DNA of 64,000 nucleotides. Origin: Streptacidiphilus sp. PB12-B1b. GTDB taxonomy: Bacteria; Actinomycetota; Actinomycetes; Streptomycetales; Streptomycetaceae. Below the pieces are notes generated by a model, which worked only from the letters and a program-made list of their open reading frames with translations, did not search any database and had not been told where the DNA came from. The translations under genes were made by a program, and so were the position numbers. The stretch covers positions 7,378,001 to 7,442,000 of the forward strand of contig NZ_CP048405.1 of assembly GCF_014084125.1 (NCBI RefSeq). Direction: 5' to 3'. Below are positions 27,232 to 35,716 of this stretch, in pieces. Positions within the stretch are counted from its first letter, which is position 1, and every line of letters begins with the position of its first letter.

Positions 27232-27866
27232 CGCGCCGCCCAGGGGGTGAGGAGCCGGCGCAGCAGCACCAGCAGGCTGTCGATGAGGATCGCCAGGACG
27301 GCCGTGGTGACCACCGAGCTCCACGCCAGGATCGTCCGGTGGTACAGGGTCGCGTCCTCCAGCAGGTTGCCCAGCGCGCCCTGGTCGCCGATCAGCGCGC
27401 CGACGCTGACCAGGCTGATGCTGGAGACGGTGGCCACCCGCAGCCCGGCGACGATGGCCGGGACCGCGATCGGCAGGTCCACCTGGAAGTAGCGGCGGGC
27501 CGGGCCGAAGCCCATGGCGGTGGCGGCGGCATGGGTCTCCACCGGCACCGAGCGGACGCCGTCGATGATCGCCGGGACCAGGATCACCAGGGTGTAGACG
27601 GTGAGCGGGATCTCCACGGTGGTGTCGCTCTGGCCGGTCCAGTCGATCAGCACGACGAAGAAGGCCAGCGAGGGCACGGCGTAGAAGACGGTGGTGACGC
27701 CCAGCATGGGCGCGTACAGCCAGCGGAAGCGGACGCACAGCTGGCCGATCGGCAGCGCGATCAGCAGCCCGAGCAGCACCGGGACCAGCGCCAGCTGCAG
27801 GTGCCAGACGACCAGGCCCAGGTAGGTGTGCTGCAGGTCGCTGGGCATGGTGAAGAAGCCGCTCAT
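27228..27866 (-). CDS. Osmoprotectant ABC transporter permease (first)
   Basis: A 212-residue permease with about five membrane segments. The EAA-like loop reads PAIIDGVRSVPVETHAAATAMG. It is of the OpuCB/OpuCD type. Start and stop codons overlap both neighbours (ATGA with the ATPase gene, GTGA with the second permease gene), so the three genes form one operon. Confidence 0.9.
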   Translation of the reverse strand: MSGFFTMPSDLQHTYLGLVVWHLQLALVPVLLGLLIALPIGQLCVRFRWLYAPMLGVTTVFYAVPSLAFFVVLIDWTGQSDTTVEIPLTVYTLVILVPAIIDGVRSVPVETHAAATAMGFGPARRYFQVDLPIAVPAIVAGLRVATVSSISLVSVGALIGDQGALGNLLEDATLYHRTILAWSSVVTTAVLAILIDSLLVLLRRLLTPWAAR

Positions 27867-29020
27867 CGGACGGCCACATCCCCCGCGCGGGCGGCGCCGG
27901 AGCGCTCGGCGTGGGCGGCGCGGATGGCGGCGGCGATGGTCTCCTGCGCGGCCACGCCCACGGCCCGGCCGTCCGCGTCCACCGCGACGGCCCAGCCGGT
28001 CGGCGAGAGCACGGCGGAGTCCAGCGCGGCGCGCAGCGAGTCGCCGCCGGCCCGGAAGCTGTGGCCGAACGGGATCAGCTCGGTGCCGCCCGCGGCCCGC
28101 TCCTGGCCGTGCGCCCAGCCCAGCGGGCGGCCCTCGGTGTCGGTGACCAGCAGGTAGGGGGTCTGCGGCAGGGTCCGGGCGGCGATCTGGTCGGCGGTGC
28201 TGTCCACCGCGATGATCGGCTGGGAGGTGAGCTCCAGCCCGGCCGCGGTGAAGAAGGAGAGCCTGCGGATGCCCCGGTCCAGGCCCAGGAAGTCCTCCAC
28301 GAAGGCGTCGGCGGGCGCGGAGAGCAGCTCGGCCGGGGGCGCGTACTGGGCCAGCCGGCCGCCCTCGCGCAGCACCGCGACCATGTCGCCGATGCCGGTG
28401 GCCTCGTCGATGTCGTGCGTGACGAAGACGATGGTCTTGCCCAGCTCGGCCTGGATCCGCAGCAGCTCCTCCTGCAGGCCCTTGCGGACGATCGGGTCGA
28501 CCGCGGAGAAGGGCTCGTCCATCAGCATCACCGGCGGGTCGGCCGCCAGCGCCCGGGCCACGCCCACGCGCTGCTGCTGTCCGCCGGAGAGCTGGTAGGG
28601 GTAGCGCCGGGCCAGCGCCGGATCCAGGCCGACGCGCTCCATCAGCTCCATCGCCCGGGCGCGCGCCTTGCCCCGGTCCCAGCCGAGCAGCCGGGGCACG
28701 GTGGCGATGTTCTCGACGATGGTCCGGTGCGGGAAAAGGCCGGCGTGCTGGATGACGTAGCCCATGGACCGGCGCAGGGCCGTCACCGGGCGGTCGCGGA
28801 TGTCCTGGCCGTCCAGGGTGATCCGGCCCTCGGTGGGGTCGATCATCCTGTTGATCATGCGCAGGGTGGTGGTCTTGCCGCAGCCCGAGGGGCCGACCAG
28901 GACGGTGATGGAACCGGCCGGGATTTCGAGCGTCAGTCGATCCACCGCAGTCGTGCCGTCGGGGTATCGCTTCGTCACCGCGTCGATCAGTATCAAAGCC
29001 GTACATAACCCTTCGGGCAT
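27863..29020 (-). CDS. Osmoprotectant ABC transporter ATP-binding protein
   Basis: A 385-residue ATPase of the OpuCA/ProV type. Walker A is VGPSGCGKTTT, the Q-loop YVIQHAGLFPH, the signature LSGGQQQRVGVARAL and Walker B VMLMDEPFSAVDP. The C-terminal ~120 residues contain a CBS-like regulatory region (TPYLLVTDTEGRPLGW, SPTGWAVAVDADGRAVG); tandem CBS modules sense ionic strength in this family. The start is uncertain: ATG 29020 is listed, while TTG 28996 would start exactly where family homology begins (ILIDAVTKRYPDGT). Confidence 0.92.
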   Translation of the reverse strand: MPEGLCTALILIDAVTKRYPDGTTAVDRLTLEIPAGSITVLVGPSGCGKTTTLRMINRMIDPTEGRITLDGQDIRDRPVTALRRSMGYVIQHAGLFPHRTIVENIATVPRLLGWDRGKARARAMELMERVGLDPALARRYPYQLSGGQQQRVGVARALAADPPVMLMDEPFSAVDPIVRKGLQEELLRIQAELGKTIVFVTHDIDEATGIGDMVAVLREGGRLAQYAPPAELLSAPADAFVEDFLGLDRGIRRLSFFTAAGLELTSQPIIAVDSTADQIAARTLPQTPYLLVTDTEGRPLGWAHGQERAAGGTELIPFGHSFRAGGDSLRAALDSAVLSPTGWAVAVDADGRAVGVAAQETIAAAIRAAHAERSGAARAGDVAVR

Positions 29021-29427
29021 GTCAAAGTTCAGGACCCTGACATTTTCCGAGACGCGTGGTACGCCCGTCAACGTTCATTTGTTCGACTTGGGTGCCCCTG
29101 GGAACCGCGGTGCTCCCTGTCGCGTCCGTTCACCCGTGTGGCAGAGTTGACCCTTACACCTGAGAAGTGAACTTCGATACCTAGCTTTTATGTATTACTC
29201 ACGATCGCTTGCTAGATTGCCCACCCGTGGAACCAGCCGCTCGGGCCGCCAGAGCCGACCCCCGCGCATCGGGGTCCACCGCACTACAGCGGTGCGCACA
29301 CCGAACCGGAGCCCCTGGGCTCTGCCCGACAGTGCAGCCGACCGAGACCCGGCGCTGCGGCGTACCGAGGATGTGACCATGAACGAGTTCCCCCCGAGGC
29401 GACCGGGAGCCGTCAGGCGGCCCGTTC
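29021..29427. other. Divergent promoter region, osmoprotectant operon versus LCP gene
   Basis: About 400 bp. The part 29150-29225 is unusually AT-rich for this genome (for example cttttatgtattactcacg) and is the best place for promoters. A 55-codon open frame starts at ATG 29379 with GAGG upstream and overlaps the LCP start out of frame. No other gene was seen. Confidence 0.5.
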
Positions 29428-31080
29428 ATGAGCGGAACCAAGGCGCCGAGCGGCCGGGCGGCAGCCCGGCGCGGCGGTACCCCTCCGGACGCGAGCGGCC
29501 TGGTCGGACGGGCGGCCGCACGCAAGAACCGGCAGGGGAAGCGTAAGAAGACCGTCAAGATCGTTTGCATATCCCTGGCCGGCGTGGTGGTGCTGGCCGC
29601 CGCCGGGGTTGGCTACGAGTACAACAAGCTCAACGGCAACATCACCGCGGACAACCTTTTCAACGGCAGCAAGAAGCCCGCGCTGACCGAGAAGCCGGAC
29701 GCCTTCGGTCGCACCCCGCTGAACATCCTGGTGCTGGGCTCGGACACCCGCTCCTCCGCCGCGGACTGCAAGATCGGCGGCGACTGCTCGGACGGCGGCG
29801 TCGGCGCCAACGCCGACGTCGAGATGGTGGTCCACCTCTCCGCGGACCGCAGCAACGCGACGGTGATGAGCATCCCGCGCGACCTCGAGACCACGCTCCC
29901 GGCCTGCACCGACACCAAGGACCACACCAGCTTCGGCGGCGGCGTGGGCATGATCAACAGCAGTCTGCAGTACGGGCCCGGCTGCACCGTGGCCGCCGTG
30001 GAGCAGCTGACCGGCATACCCATCGACCACTTCGCCATGGTCGACTTCAGCGGCGTCGTGAACATGTCCGACGCCATCGGCGGCGTCAGCGTCTGCGTCA
30101 GCGCCAACGTCTACGACCCCGACTCGCACCTGAAGCTGTCCAAGGGCACGCACACCCTGCAGGGGCTGGGCGCGCTGGAGTTCCTGCGCACCCGCCACGG
30201 CTTCGGTGACGGCAGCGACCTCGGCCGCACCTACGCCCAGCACATCTTCCTCACCCAGATGATCAACAAGCTGAAGAGCGCCGACACCCTGAGCAACCCG
30301 GTGAAGCTGCTCGACCTGGCCGGTGCCGCGACCAAGGCGCTGACCGTGGACACCGGTCTGGACAGCATCCCCAAGCTGGTCGACCTGGCCGACGACCTCA
30401 ACAAGGTGCCGACCGACCGGATCACCTTCACCACCATGCAGAACCAGCCGGACCCCGCCAACAACAACCGCGTGGTGATAGGCCCCGGCGCGCAGACGCT
30501 GTTCCGGACCATCGCCAACGACCAGTCGCTGACCACCGCGGGCGGCGGCAAGTCCACCGCCGCCACCGCGACCGCGACCGCCACCGCCGCGCCCGCGCCG
30601 ACCGTCCCGGCCGCGCAGATCGCCGTCCAGGTGCTCAACGGCACCGGGCTGGGCGGCCGGGCCGGAACCGTCGAGAGCGCCCTGGTCAACCAGGGCTACA
30701 GCAGCAACAGCAGCGTCGGCGACGCCCCCTCGGCTGCGACCACCTCGCTCAGCTACCCGGCCGCCGAGGCCGGGGAGGCCAAGGAGGTCGCCGCCAGCCT
30801 GGGCCTGCCCGGCTCCGCGCTGAAGCAGGGCGGCGGCTCGCAGCTGACGCTGGTCATCGGCAGGGACTGGACCAGCGGCAGCACCTTCCCCGGCGGCAAG
30901 GCGTCCCCGGCGGCCGCCGACACCAAGGTCGCGCTCAGCGGCGCCCACGACCAGACCGGCAACCAGACGAACAGCTGCGCGCCGGTCAGCACCCAGTACA
31001 CGGTCGCGCTCAACGGCGTCGGCATGACCCCGACCCAGGCGTACAACGACAGCCCGAAGGTGCCCGACTCGGCGCCCTGA
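29428..31080 (+). CDS. LytR-CpsA-Psr (LCP) family cell-wall glycopolymer ligase
   Basis: A 550-residue type II membrane protein. A basic N-terminus precedes one membrane helix (VKIVCISLAGVVVLAAAGVG). The LCP domain follows with its conserved pieces: LNILVLGSDTRSS, ATVMSIPRDLE and FLRTRHGFGDGSDLGR, whose Arg and Asp residues bind the pyrophosphate lipid substrate. A C-terminal LytR_C domain begins at about residue 385 (IAVQVLNGTGLGGRAGTVESAL). LCP enzymes transfer teichoic acid-type or other glycopolymers from lipid carriers to peptidoglycan. ATG 29428 has AGGCGG upstream. A hairpin terminator follows at 31097. Confidence 0.92.
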   Translation: MSGTKAPSGRAAARRGGTPPDASGLVGRAAARKNRQGKRKKTVKIVCISLAGVVVLAAAGVGYEYNKLNGNITADNLFNGSKKPALTEKPDAFGRTPLNILVLGSDTRSSAADCKIGGDCSDGGVGANADVEMVVHLSADRSNATVMSIPRDLETTLPACTDTKDHTSFGGGVGMINSSLQYGPGCTVAAVEQLTGIPIDHFAMVDFSGVVNMSDAIGGVSVCVSANVYDPDSHLKLSKGTHTLQGLGALEFLRTRHGFGDGSDLGRTYAQHIFLTQMINKLKSADTLSNPVKLLDLAGAATKALTVDTGLDSIPKLVDLADDLNKVPTDRITFTTMQNQPDPANNNRVVIGPGAQTLFRTIANDQSLTTAGGGKSTAATATATATAAPAPTVPAAQIAVQVLNGTGLGGRAGTVESALVNQGYSSNSSVGDAPSAATTSLSYPAAEAGEAKEVAASLGLPGSALKQGGGSQLTLVIGRDWTSGSTFPGGKASPAAADTKVALSGAHDQTGNQTNSCAPVSTQYTVALNGVGMTPTQAYNDSPKVPDSAP

Positions 31081-31096
31081 CCGGGCCGCCGGCTCT

Positions 31097-31124
31097 GCTC
31101 CGGGGTGGTCGCCCGCCCCGGAGC
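31097..31124 (+). terminator. Hairpin terminator after LCP gene
   Basis: GCTCCGGGG and CCCCGGAGC form a perfect 9-bp stem over a ten-base loop, followed by gggttgttt. It begins 17 bp after the LCP stop codon. Confidence 0.8.
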
Positions 31125-31218
31125 GGGTTGTTTCCTCCATGTCCGCCGACCCTAGTGGGCCCCACTGACAGTCGGGCCCACGGGCAATCTGCCCCGGCGC
31201 GGGGGCGGCCCAGCCGGG

Positions 31219-32211
31219 TCAGCGCGGCGGGGCGGTCCGCCAGGCGGTGGCAAAGGCCCGGGCCGGATTGCCGACCAGCAGCCTGTCCACCGTCTCCTGG
31301 CCCAACTCCCGCACCAGCAGCGGCCGGAGGGTCTTCAGCAGGTAGGGGATGCCGGGTCCGCCGCCGGTGGCCGCGCGCGCCTGGGCGGTGGTGGTGTCCC
31401 CGCCCAGCAGCAACTGCCCTGCGTGGCCCGCCTCCACCAGTTCGACCAGGGCGTCGACCAGCCTCCAGTCGGTGGTGTGGTTGGCCCGTGACGGACCGTC
31501 AAAACAGAGGAAGGCCCCGCGCTCGGCCAGCCCGCGCTGCACCCGGGGCTCGGGGAACCGGTTCAGGTGCCCCAGCACGACCCGCTCCGCGGGCACGGCC
31601 AGCTCGTCGCAGAGCAGATCCAGCACGTCTGCCCCGGCCGAGCCGTGCTCCAGGTGGACGCCGATCGGCGCGCCGGTGGCATGGTGCGCCTCGGCGGCGG
31701 CGGCCATGGTCGTACGGGCGTGCCGGTCCAGGCTGTGGAAGCAGCCGGCGACCTTGATCAGGCCCGCCCGGCAGGGCAGTTCGCCCTCGCCGCCCCGGGC
31801 GGTCCGCTCGCCCTCCGCGCCCTCCTCGCCGTCGGCGCGGACCAGGCCCGAGGTCAGCTCGCGGACGAAGAGGGCGGCCAGGCCGCCCGCGGTGGCCCGC
31901 TCCACCGCGCCGGGCGGGTAGTGCTGGGCCTGGTGCATCCCGGTCGCCGCGACGAGGTGCACCCCGGCGGCCCGGGAGACCTCGGCCAGCCGCGCCGAAC
32001 CGCGCCCCAGGCCGAAGGGCGTCCACTGGACGACCGTGCCGCCGCCGAGCCCGGCGAAGGCCCGCAGCTCCGCCACGGCGGCCGCCGGATCGTCCAGCGC
32101 CTGGTCGGGCGGGAACTGCACGCTGCGGAAGAACAGGTGGTCATGGGAGTCGACCACGCCCAGCTCCGCCGCCGGGACGTCCCCGAGGACGGTGCGGACG
32201 ACGGCGGTCAC
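31219..32211 (-). CDS. Phosphotriesterase-like metal hydrolase
   Basis: A 330-residue TIM-barrel amidohydrolase of the phosphotriesterase family. Metal ligands are recognisable: HxH in VVDSHDHLFF near residue 22, the bridging Lys in GLIKVAG, His in GVHLEHG, His in VVLGHLNR and Asp in LLLGGDTTT. Family members are lactonases or aryldialkylphosphatases; this substrate is unknown. GTG start overlaps the stop codon of the preceding carboxymuconolactone-decarboxylase-like gene. It is the last gene of the TetR-headed operon. Confidence 0.87.
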   Translation of the reverse strand: MTAVVRTVLGDVPAAELGVVDSHDHLFFRSVQFPPDQALDDPAAAVAELRAFAGLGGGTVVQWTPFGLGRGSARLAEVSRAAGVHLVAATGMHQAQHYPPGAVERATAGGLAALFVRELTSGLVRADGEEGAEGERTARGGEGELPCRAGLIKVAGCFHSLDRHARTTMAAAAEAHHATGAPIGVHLEHGSAGADVLDLLCDELAVPAERVVLGHLNRFPEPRVQRGLAERGAFLCFDGPSRANHTTDWRLVDALVELVEAGHAGQLLLGGDTTTAQARAATGGGPGIPYLLKTLRPLLVRELGQETVDRLLVGNPARAFATAWRTAPPR

Positions 32212-32606
32212 GGCTGTCCGTCCTCGGGCAGAACCTGCGCGGCGACCCGCAGCCCGGCCAGCGCCTTGGGCACGCCGACGTACGGCGCGAGGTGCACCAG
32301 CACCTCGACCACCTCGGCCGGGGCCATCCCCACCCGCAGACTGGCCCGCACATGCTGGGCGAGCTGCGGCTCGACCCCGCCGAGCGCGGTGAGCGCCGCC
32401 AGATTGGCGACCTGCCGGTCGCGCAGCGAGAGGCCCTCGCGCTGGTAGGTGCCGCCGAAGAGGGTGGTGACGATCCAGTCGGGAAAGCCCGGCGCGAGCC
32501 CGTCCAGGGCCTGCAGCGTGGTGAGTTGGGCGTCCTCGTCCTGGAGTTGTCCGAGCAGGGCGTATCCGGCGGCGCGGTCGAGCGTCGCCTCGGTGAGCGG
32601 TTGCAT
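32208..32606 (-). CDS. Carboxymuconolactone decarboxylase / AhpD-like protein
   Basis: A 132-residue all-helical protein with the CMD pattern (LSLRDRQVANLAALTALGGVEPQLAQHVRASLRVGMAPAEV shortened here to its key parts: LSLRDRQ, HVRASLRVG). The AhpD CxxC pair is absent, so it resembles gamma-carboxymuconolactone decarboxylases rather than peroxidase partners. It overlaps both operon neighbours by start/stop codons (ATGA and GTGA). Confidence 0.87.
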   Translation of the reverse strand: MQPLTEATLDRAAGYALLGQLQDEDAQLTTLQALDGLAPGFPDWIVTTLFGGTYQREGLSLRDRQVANLAALTALGGVEPQLAQHVRASLRVGMAPAEVVEVLVHLAPYVGVPKALAGLRVAAQVLPEDGQP

Positions 32607-33190
32607 CAGCTCTCGTCCGTTCCCTGGGAGAGGTGGAGGATCCGGTAGCGGTCGGTTGTTCCGGCCGGTTCCGGTTCGGCCGGTTCGGCTGGTTCGGCCC
32701 ACAGCGTCAGGAGGACCAGTTCCCAGCGGTCCGGATCGAGCGCGACCAGGGTGCGGTGCACGCCCGGCGTCCCGGCGGTGGCCTCGGCGGCGGCGCGGGC
32801 GCGCGTGACCGCCTCGGCGGGGTCGGCGCCGTCCGGGACGGCCTCCAGCCTGCGGATCGCAGTGACCGGCGGCCGCGTCCGGGCCGGTCCTGACGCCTCG
32901 TGGACGGTGGTCCAGCTGCGGACGGCCGGGCGGCCGAAGTCGGCGACGAGGCCGCCGAAGCCGCCGCCGCCCCACAGGAACCGGTTCATCCCCCCGGTGT
33001 CGCGCCACAGGTAGAACGGCGCGTAGGCGTTGACCGGCGAGCCGTCGACACCGCGTTCGCGGATCAGGTACGCCTTGAAGCCGAGGCCGGGGAAGCCGTC
33101 CAGCAGGTGCCCGCGGGTGCGGACGCGCTCACGGATGATCGACATGTCGTAGTCGGCGGGCAGGGTGATGGTGTACTGCATGGCCTGCAC
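32606..33190 (-). CDS. DUF4865 family protein
   Basis: A 194-residue protein with the DUF4865 pattern: MQYTITLPADYDMSIIRERVRTRG, GLGFKAYLIRERG and YAPFYLWRDTGGMNRFLWGGGGF. The biochemical role is unknown; members often lie next to TetR regulators and small oxidoreductase or decarboxylase genes, as here. GTG 33190 is supported by GGAGG at a spacing of nine; ATG 33181 is an alternative. Its stop overlaps the start of the next gene. Confidence 0.87.
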   Translation of the reverse strand: MQAMQYTITLPADYDMSIIRERVRTRGHLLDGFPGLGFKAYLIRERGVDGSPVNAYAPFYLWRDTGGMNRFLWGGGGFGGLVADFGRPAVRSWTTVHEASGPARTRPPVTAIRRLEAVPDGADPAEAVTRARAAAEATAGTPGVHRTLVALDPDRWELVLLTLWAEPAEPAEPEPAGTTDRYRILHLSQGTDES

Positions 33191-33208
33191 GGTGCGGGTC
33201 CTCCCGGC

Positions 33209-33775
33209 TCAGTCGGCGGCGCGGGCGGCGATGAGCGCGACGGCGCCCTCGACGGCCTGCTCGAAGGGCTCGACCGAGCCGGCGGCCCGGGCCAGCACGT
33301 AACCGCCCTGGAGCACGGCGATGACGGTGGCGGCGGTGGCGACCGGATCGAGGCCCGGGTCCAGCTCGCCCCGCTCCCGCCCTTCGTCCAGGACGGAGGC
33401 CACGCGGGCGCGCAGGTAGGCGAAGGTCTCCGCGACCGGCCGCACCAGCGTCTCGTCGGCGACGACGTCCGGATCCTGGGCGAGCCGCCCGACCGGGCAG
33501 CCGCGCAGGACGTCCCGCTCGCGCCGCAGGTAGACGGTGATCCGCTCGAGGGCCGTGCCCGGTCCTGACAGCTCCTGGTCGGCCTGCGCCATGCGCTGCT
33601 CGGCGCTGCGGCGGATGGCTGCCAGCGCGAGATCGGGCTTGCCGCTGAAGTGGTGGTACATGCTGCCCTGGCCGACCCCGGCGAGCTGCTGGATGGCCTT
33701 GGGGCTGGTGCCGACGTATCCGCGCTCCCAGAGCAGTTCCTGAGTGCTCTCGATCAGCCGTTCGGGTGTGCTCAT
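33209..33775 (-). CDS. TetR family repressor
   Basis: A 188-residue regulator. The N-terminal HTH is TSPKAIQQLAGVGQGSMYHHFSGKPDL. The ligand-binding part resembles the LmrA/YxaF-type C-terminal domain (CPVGRLAQDPDVVADETLV). ATG 33775 lies eight bases downstream of a near-perfect palindrome (33783-33804), which is probably its own operator. It heads the operon with the DUF4865, CMD-like and phosphotriesterase-like genes, 18 bp before the next gene. Confidence 0.93.
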   Translation of the reverse strand: MSTPERLIESTQELLWERGYVGTSPKAIQQLAGVGQGSMYHHFSGKPDLALAAIRRSAEQRMAQADQELSGPGTALERITVYLRRERDVLRGCPVGRLAQDPDVVADETLVRPVAETFAYLRARVASVLDEGRERGELDPGLDPVATAATVIAVLQGGYVLARAAGSVEPFEQAVEGAVALIAARAAD

Positions 33776-33782
33776 GGAAAAA

Positions 33783-33804
33783 CTGTACCTACTAGTATGT
33801 ACAG
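33783..33804. promoter_or_regulatory. TetR operator palindrome
   Basis: CTGTAC-C-TACTAGTA-T-GTACAG: 22 bp, symmetric except for one base pair. The ACTAGT centre with outer GTAC arms resembles known operators of LmrA/QacR-like TetR proteins. Position directly before the tetR ATG implies autorepression and control of the whole operon. Confidence 0.85.
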
Positions 33805-33880
33805 CGCACAAGCGCGGGGATCCCGCCCGGCACCCCGGGCAGGCCCCTGTGCGGACTCCGCAGGCCGTTGCCTGCGGCGG

Positions 33881-34654
33881 TCACGCCCCCGGCAGCGCGG
33901 TCAGCAGGATCGGCGAGGTGGTGGGCCTCGGCGAACCACCGGCCGGCTCGACCGTCACACCCACGCCCGCCGCGCCGCTCGGCGAACCGTGCAGCAGCGT
34001 CGCCCCGCTCGCCTGCGCGGAGCCCAGCAGACCGGCCGGGACCATCACCCCGCCCCGGCTGTACCAGATTTCGTACACCTTGGAGTTCGGCAGCGTCGGC
34101 AGGTCGTGGTAGACGAACGCCGCCTGTCCCAGCTGCTGCGAGGCCACCACCGTGCTGCTGCCGCCGCCGACCAGTTTGCCGGTGTGGTACGTCGCGTCCG
34201 GCGCCACCAGCAGCTGGCTCAGCGTCGCCGCCTGCTGCTCCGCCTGCGCCGTACGCGAGCGCTGCTGGCTCACTTGGTGCTCGGCGTCCACCGCCACCCC
34301 GACCGCGACCACGGCCACCGCCAGGCAGGCTGCCAGGACCAGCTGCGGCAGCCGGCGGTTCCACAGCCGCCAGCGTCCGACGCGCTGCGCAGCGCCCGCC
34401 TCCGGCGAGTCCGGCACCAGCGGCGGCAGCTGCCGTACCTCCGGGATGGCGGCCATCACCCGCGCCCGGAAGTCGGCCGGCGGCGCCTCGGCGGCGGCCA
34501 GCGCCAGCCGCGCCGCCGTCTCCTGCAGCTCCCGGACCTCCTGGGCGCAGGCGTCGCAGATGTCCAGATGGCGGGCGAAGTCCTTGGCCTCCCGGTCCGA
34601 CAGCGCGTGCAGCGCGTACGCACCCGTGAGCGTGTGCAGGTCGGCGGTGGTCAC
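33881..34654 (-). CDS. rskA: Anti-sigma-K factor RskA
   Basis: A 257-residue membrane protein. The N-terminal zinc-binding anti-sigma domain has HLDICDACAQE (HxxxCxxC) near residue 36. One membrane helix follows (LVLAACLAVAVVAVGVAV), then the extracytoplasmic RskA domain with LPNSKVYEIWYSRGGVMVPAGLL. It should hold SigK at the membrane and release it after regulated proteolysis. GTG 34654 overlaps the sigK stop (GTGA), so the two are co-translated. Confidence 0.9.
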   Translation of the reverse strand: MTTADLHTLTGAYALHALSDREAKDFARHLDICDACAQEVRELQETAARLALAAAEAPPADFRARVMAAIPEVRQLPPLVPDSPEAGAAQRVGRWRLWNRRLPQLVLAACLAVAVVAVGVAVDAEHQVSQQRSRTAQAEQQAATLSQLLVAPDATYHTGKLVGGGSSTVVASQQLGQAAFVYHDLPTLPNSKVYEIWYSRGGVMVPAGLLGSAQASGATLLHGSPSGAAGVGVTVEPAGGSPRPTTSPILLTALPGA

Positions 34655-35238
34655 GAGGTCACCCCCAGGCAGTCGCGGAGCCGGATCAGACCGTCCCGGA
34701 GCCGGGTCTTGACCGTGCCGAGGGCAGCCCCCAGCAGGTCGGCCGTCTCCTGGTAGGTGCATCCCCGGTAATAGGCCAGCAGCACCGACTCGCGCTGCAA
34801 CTCCGTGAGCGAGCTGAGGCAGCGGCGCACCTGCTCGCGCTCCAGCCGCCGTTCCACCTGCTCACTCACCTCGTCGAAGGCGGGCGTATGGTCGCGCGCG
34901 GCGACGCGCTGTTCGCGGTCGGTCGACGCCTGCGCGGAGCGCACCCGGTCCACGGCCCGCCGGTGCGCGAGCGTCATGATCCAGGACATGGCGCTGCCCT
35001 TGTCCGGATCGAACCGCGCGGCGCAGCGCCACACCTCGATCAGGACCTCCTGGGCGACCTCCTCCGACTGCGCGGGATCGCGCACCAGCCGCCGGACAAG
35101 GCCCAGCACCGGCCCGGCCACAGCCGTGTAGACGGTCTCGAACGCACGCTGGTCCCCACGGGACACACGGTCGAGAAGCGTCTCCAACGCGCCGGGACCT
35201 GGGCCGACGGTTTGGTCACCGGGCGCTGCCGCGTGCAT
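34651..35238 (-). CDS. sigK: ECF RNA polymerase sigma factor SigK (ECF19-like)
   Basis: A 195-residue ECF factor. Region 2 contains VYTAVAGPVLGLVRRLVRDPAQSEEVAQEV and MSWIMTLAHRRAVDRVR; region 4 contains LTELQRESVLLAYYRGCTYQETADLLGAALGTVKTRLRDGL. ATG 35238 is preceded by GGAGG; the GTG two codons upstream overlaps that site. Pairing with an RskA-type anti-sigma gene supports the SigK assignment. Upstream sequence probably holds an autoregulated promoter, not resolved here. Confidence 0.9.
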   Translation of the reverse strand: MHAAAPGDQTVGPGPGALETLLDRVSRGDQRAFETVYTAVAGPVLGLVRRLVRDPAQSEEVAQEVLIEVWRCAARFDPDKGSAMSWIMTLAHRRAVDRVRSAQASTDREQRVAARDHTPAFDEVSEQVERRLEREQVRRCLSSLTELQRESVLLAYYRGCTYQETADLLGAALGTVKTRLRDGLIRLRDCLGVTS

Positions 35239-35360
35239 GTACACCTCCGAGGACTGGGCTGCTCACACGTGCTTCGTCGCCGTCACTCGAACGGATTGGT
35301 CCGAAGGTACGACAGATTCGATGCGGTCCGCACCGGGGGTCGGCAACCGGGGCGCCAACA

Positions 35361-35400
35361 CCGAAGGCCCCGCTCTCCGCTCGGGAGAGGGGGCCTTCGG
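35361..35400 (-). terminator. Hairpin terminator
   Basis: CCGAAGGCCCC...GGGCCTTCGG with inner CTCTCC/GGGAGAG pairing gives a stem of about 17 bp over a four-base loop. It lies 41 bp beyond the stop of the minus-strand secreted-protein gene and separates it from sigK. Confidence 0.87.
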
Positions 35401-35440
35401 CTGCGTACAGGTACGACTGCGTACCGGCCGGGTGCGGCTG

Positions 35441-35716
35441 CTACCGGCCGCGCACCACGACGGTGACGTAGTGGCCCGGAACCCACTCGCGCTTCACCCG
35501 GCCGTGCACGCGCACGGTCTCGTAACGGCCGTCCACCCACACCCGCTCGGTGCGGACCGGCGCGCGGTGGTGCGGCGCGACCCGCACCGCGATCGGCTGC
35601 ACGGCGTGCGCCGGAGCGGCGGCCGAGGCCGTCCCGGCGGTGGCCAGCGCGGCACCGCCGAGGAGCGCGGCGGAGGCTGCGGCGATGGTGAGGACCTTCG
35701 TGAATCGGGTGCGCAC
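35441..35716 (-). CDS. Small secreted basic protein
   Basis: A 91-residue protein with a typical Sec signal peptide (basic MRTRFTK, hydrophobic core, AxA site at TASAAA near residue 33). The mature part is short and basic with YETVRVHGRVKREWVPGHY, resembling the W-x-P-G-x-Y repeat found in envelope proteins of unknown function. GTG start. It has its own terminator at 35361-35400. Confidence 0.75.
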   Translation of the reverse strand: MRTRFTKVLTIAAASAALLGGAALATAGTASAAAPAHAVQPIAVRVAPHHRAPVRTERVWVDGRYETVRVHGRVKREWVPGHYVTVVVRGR

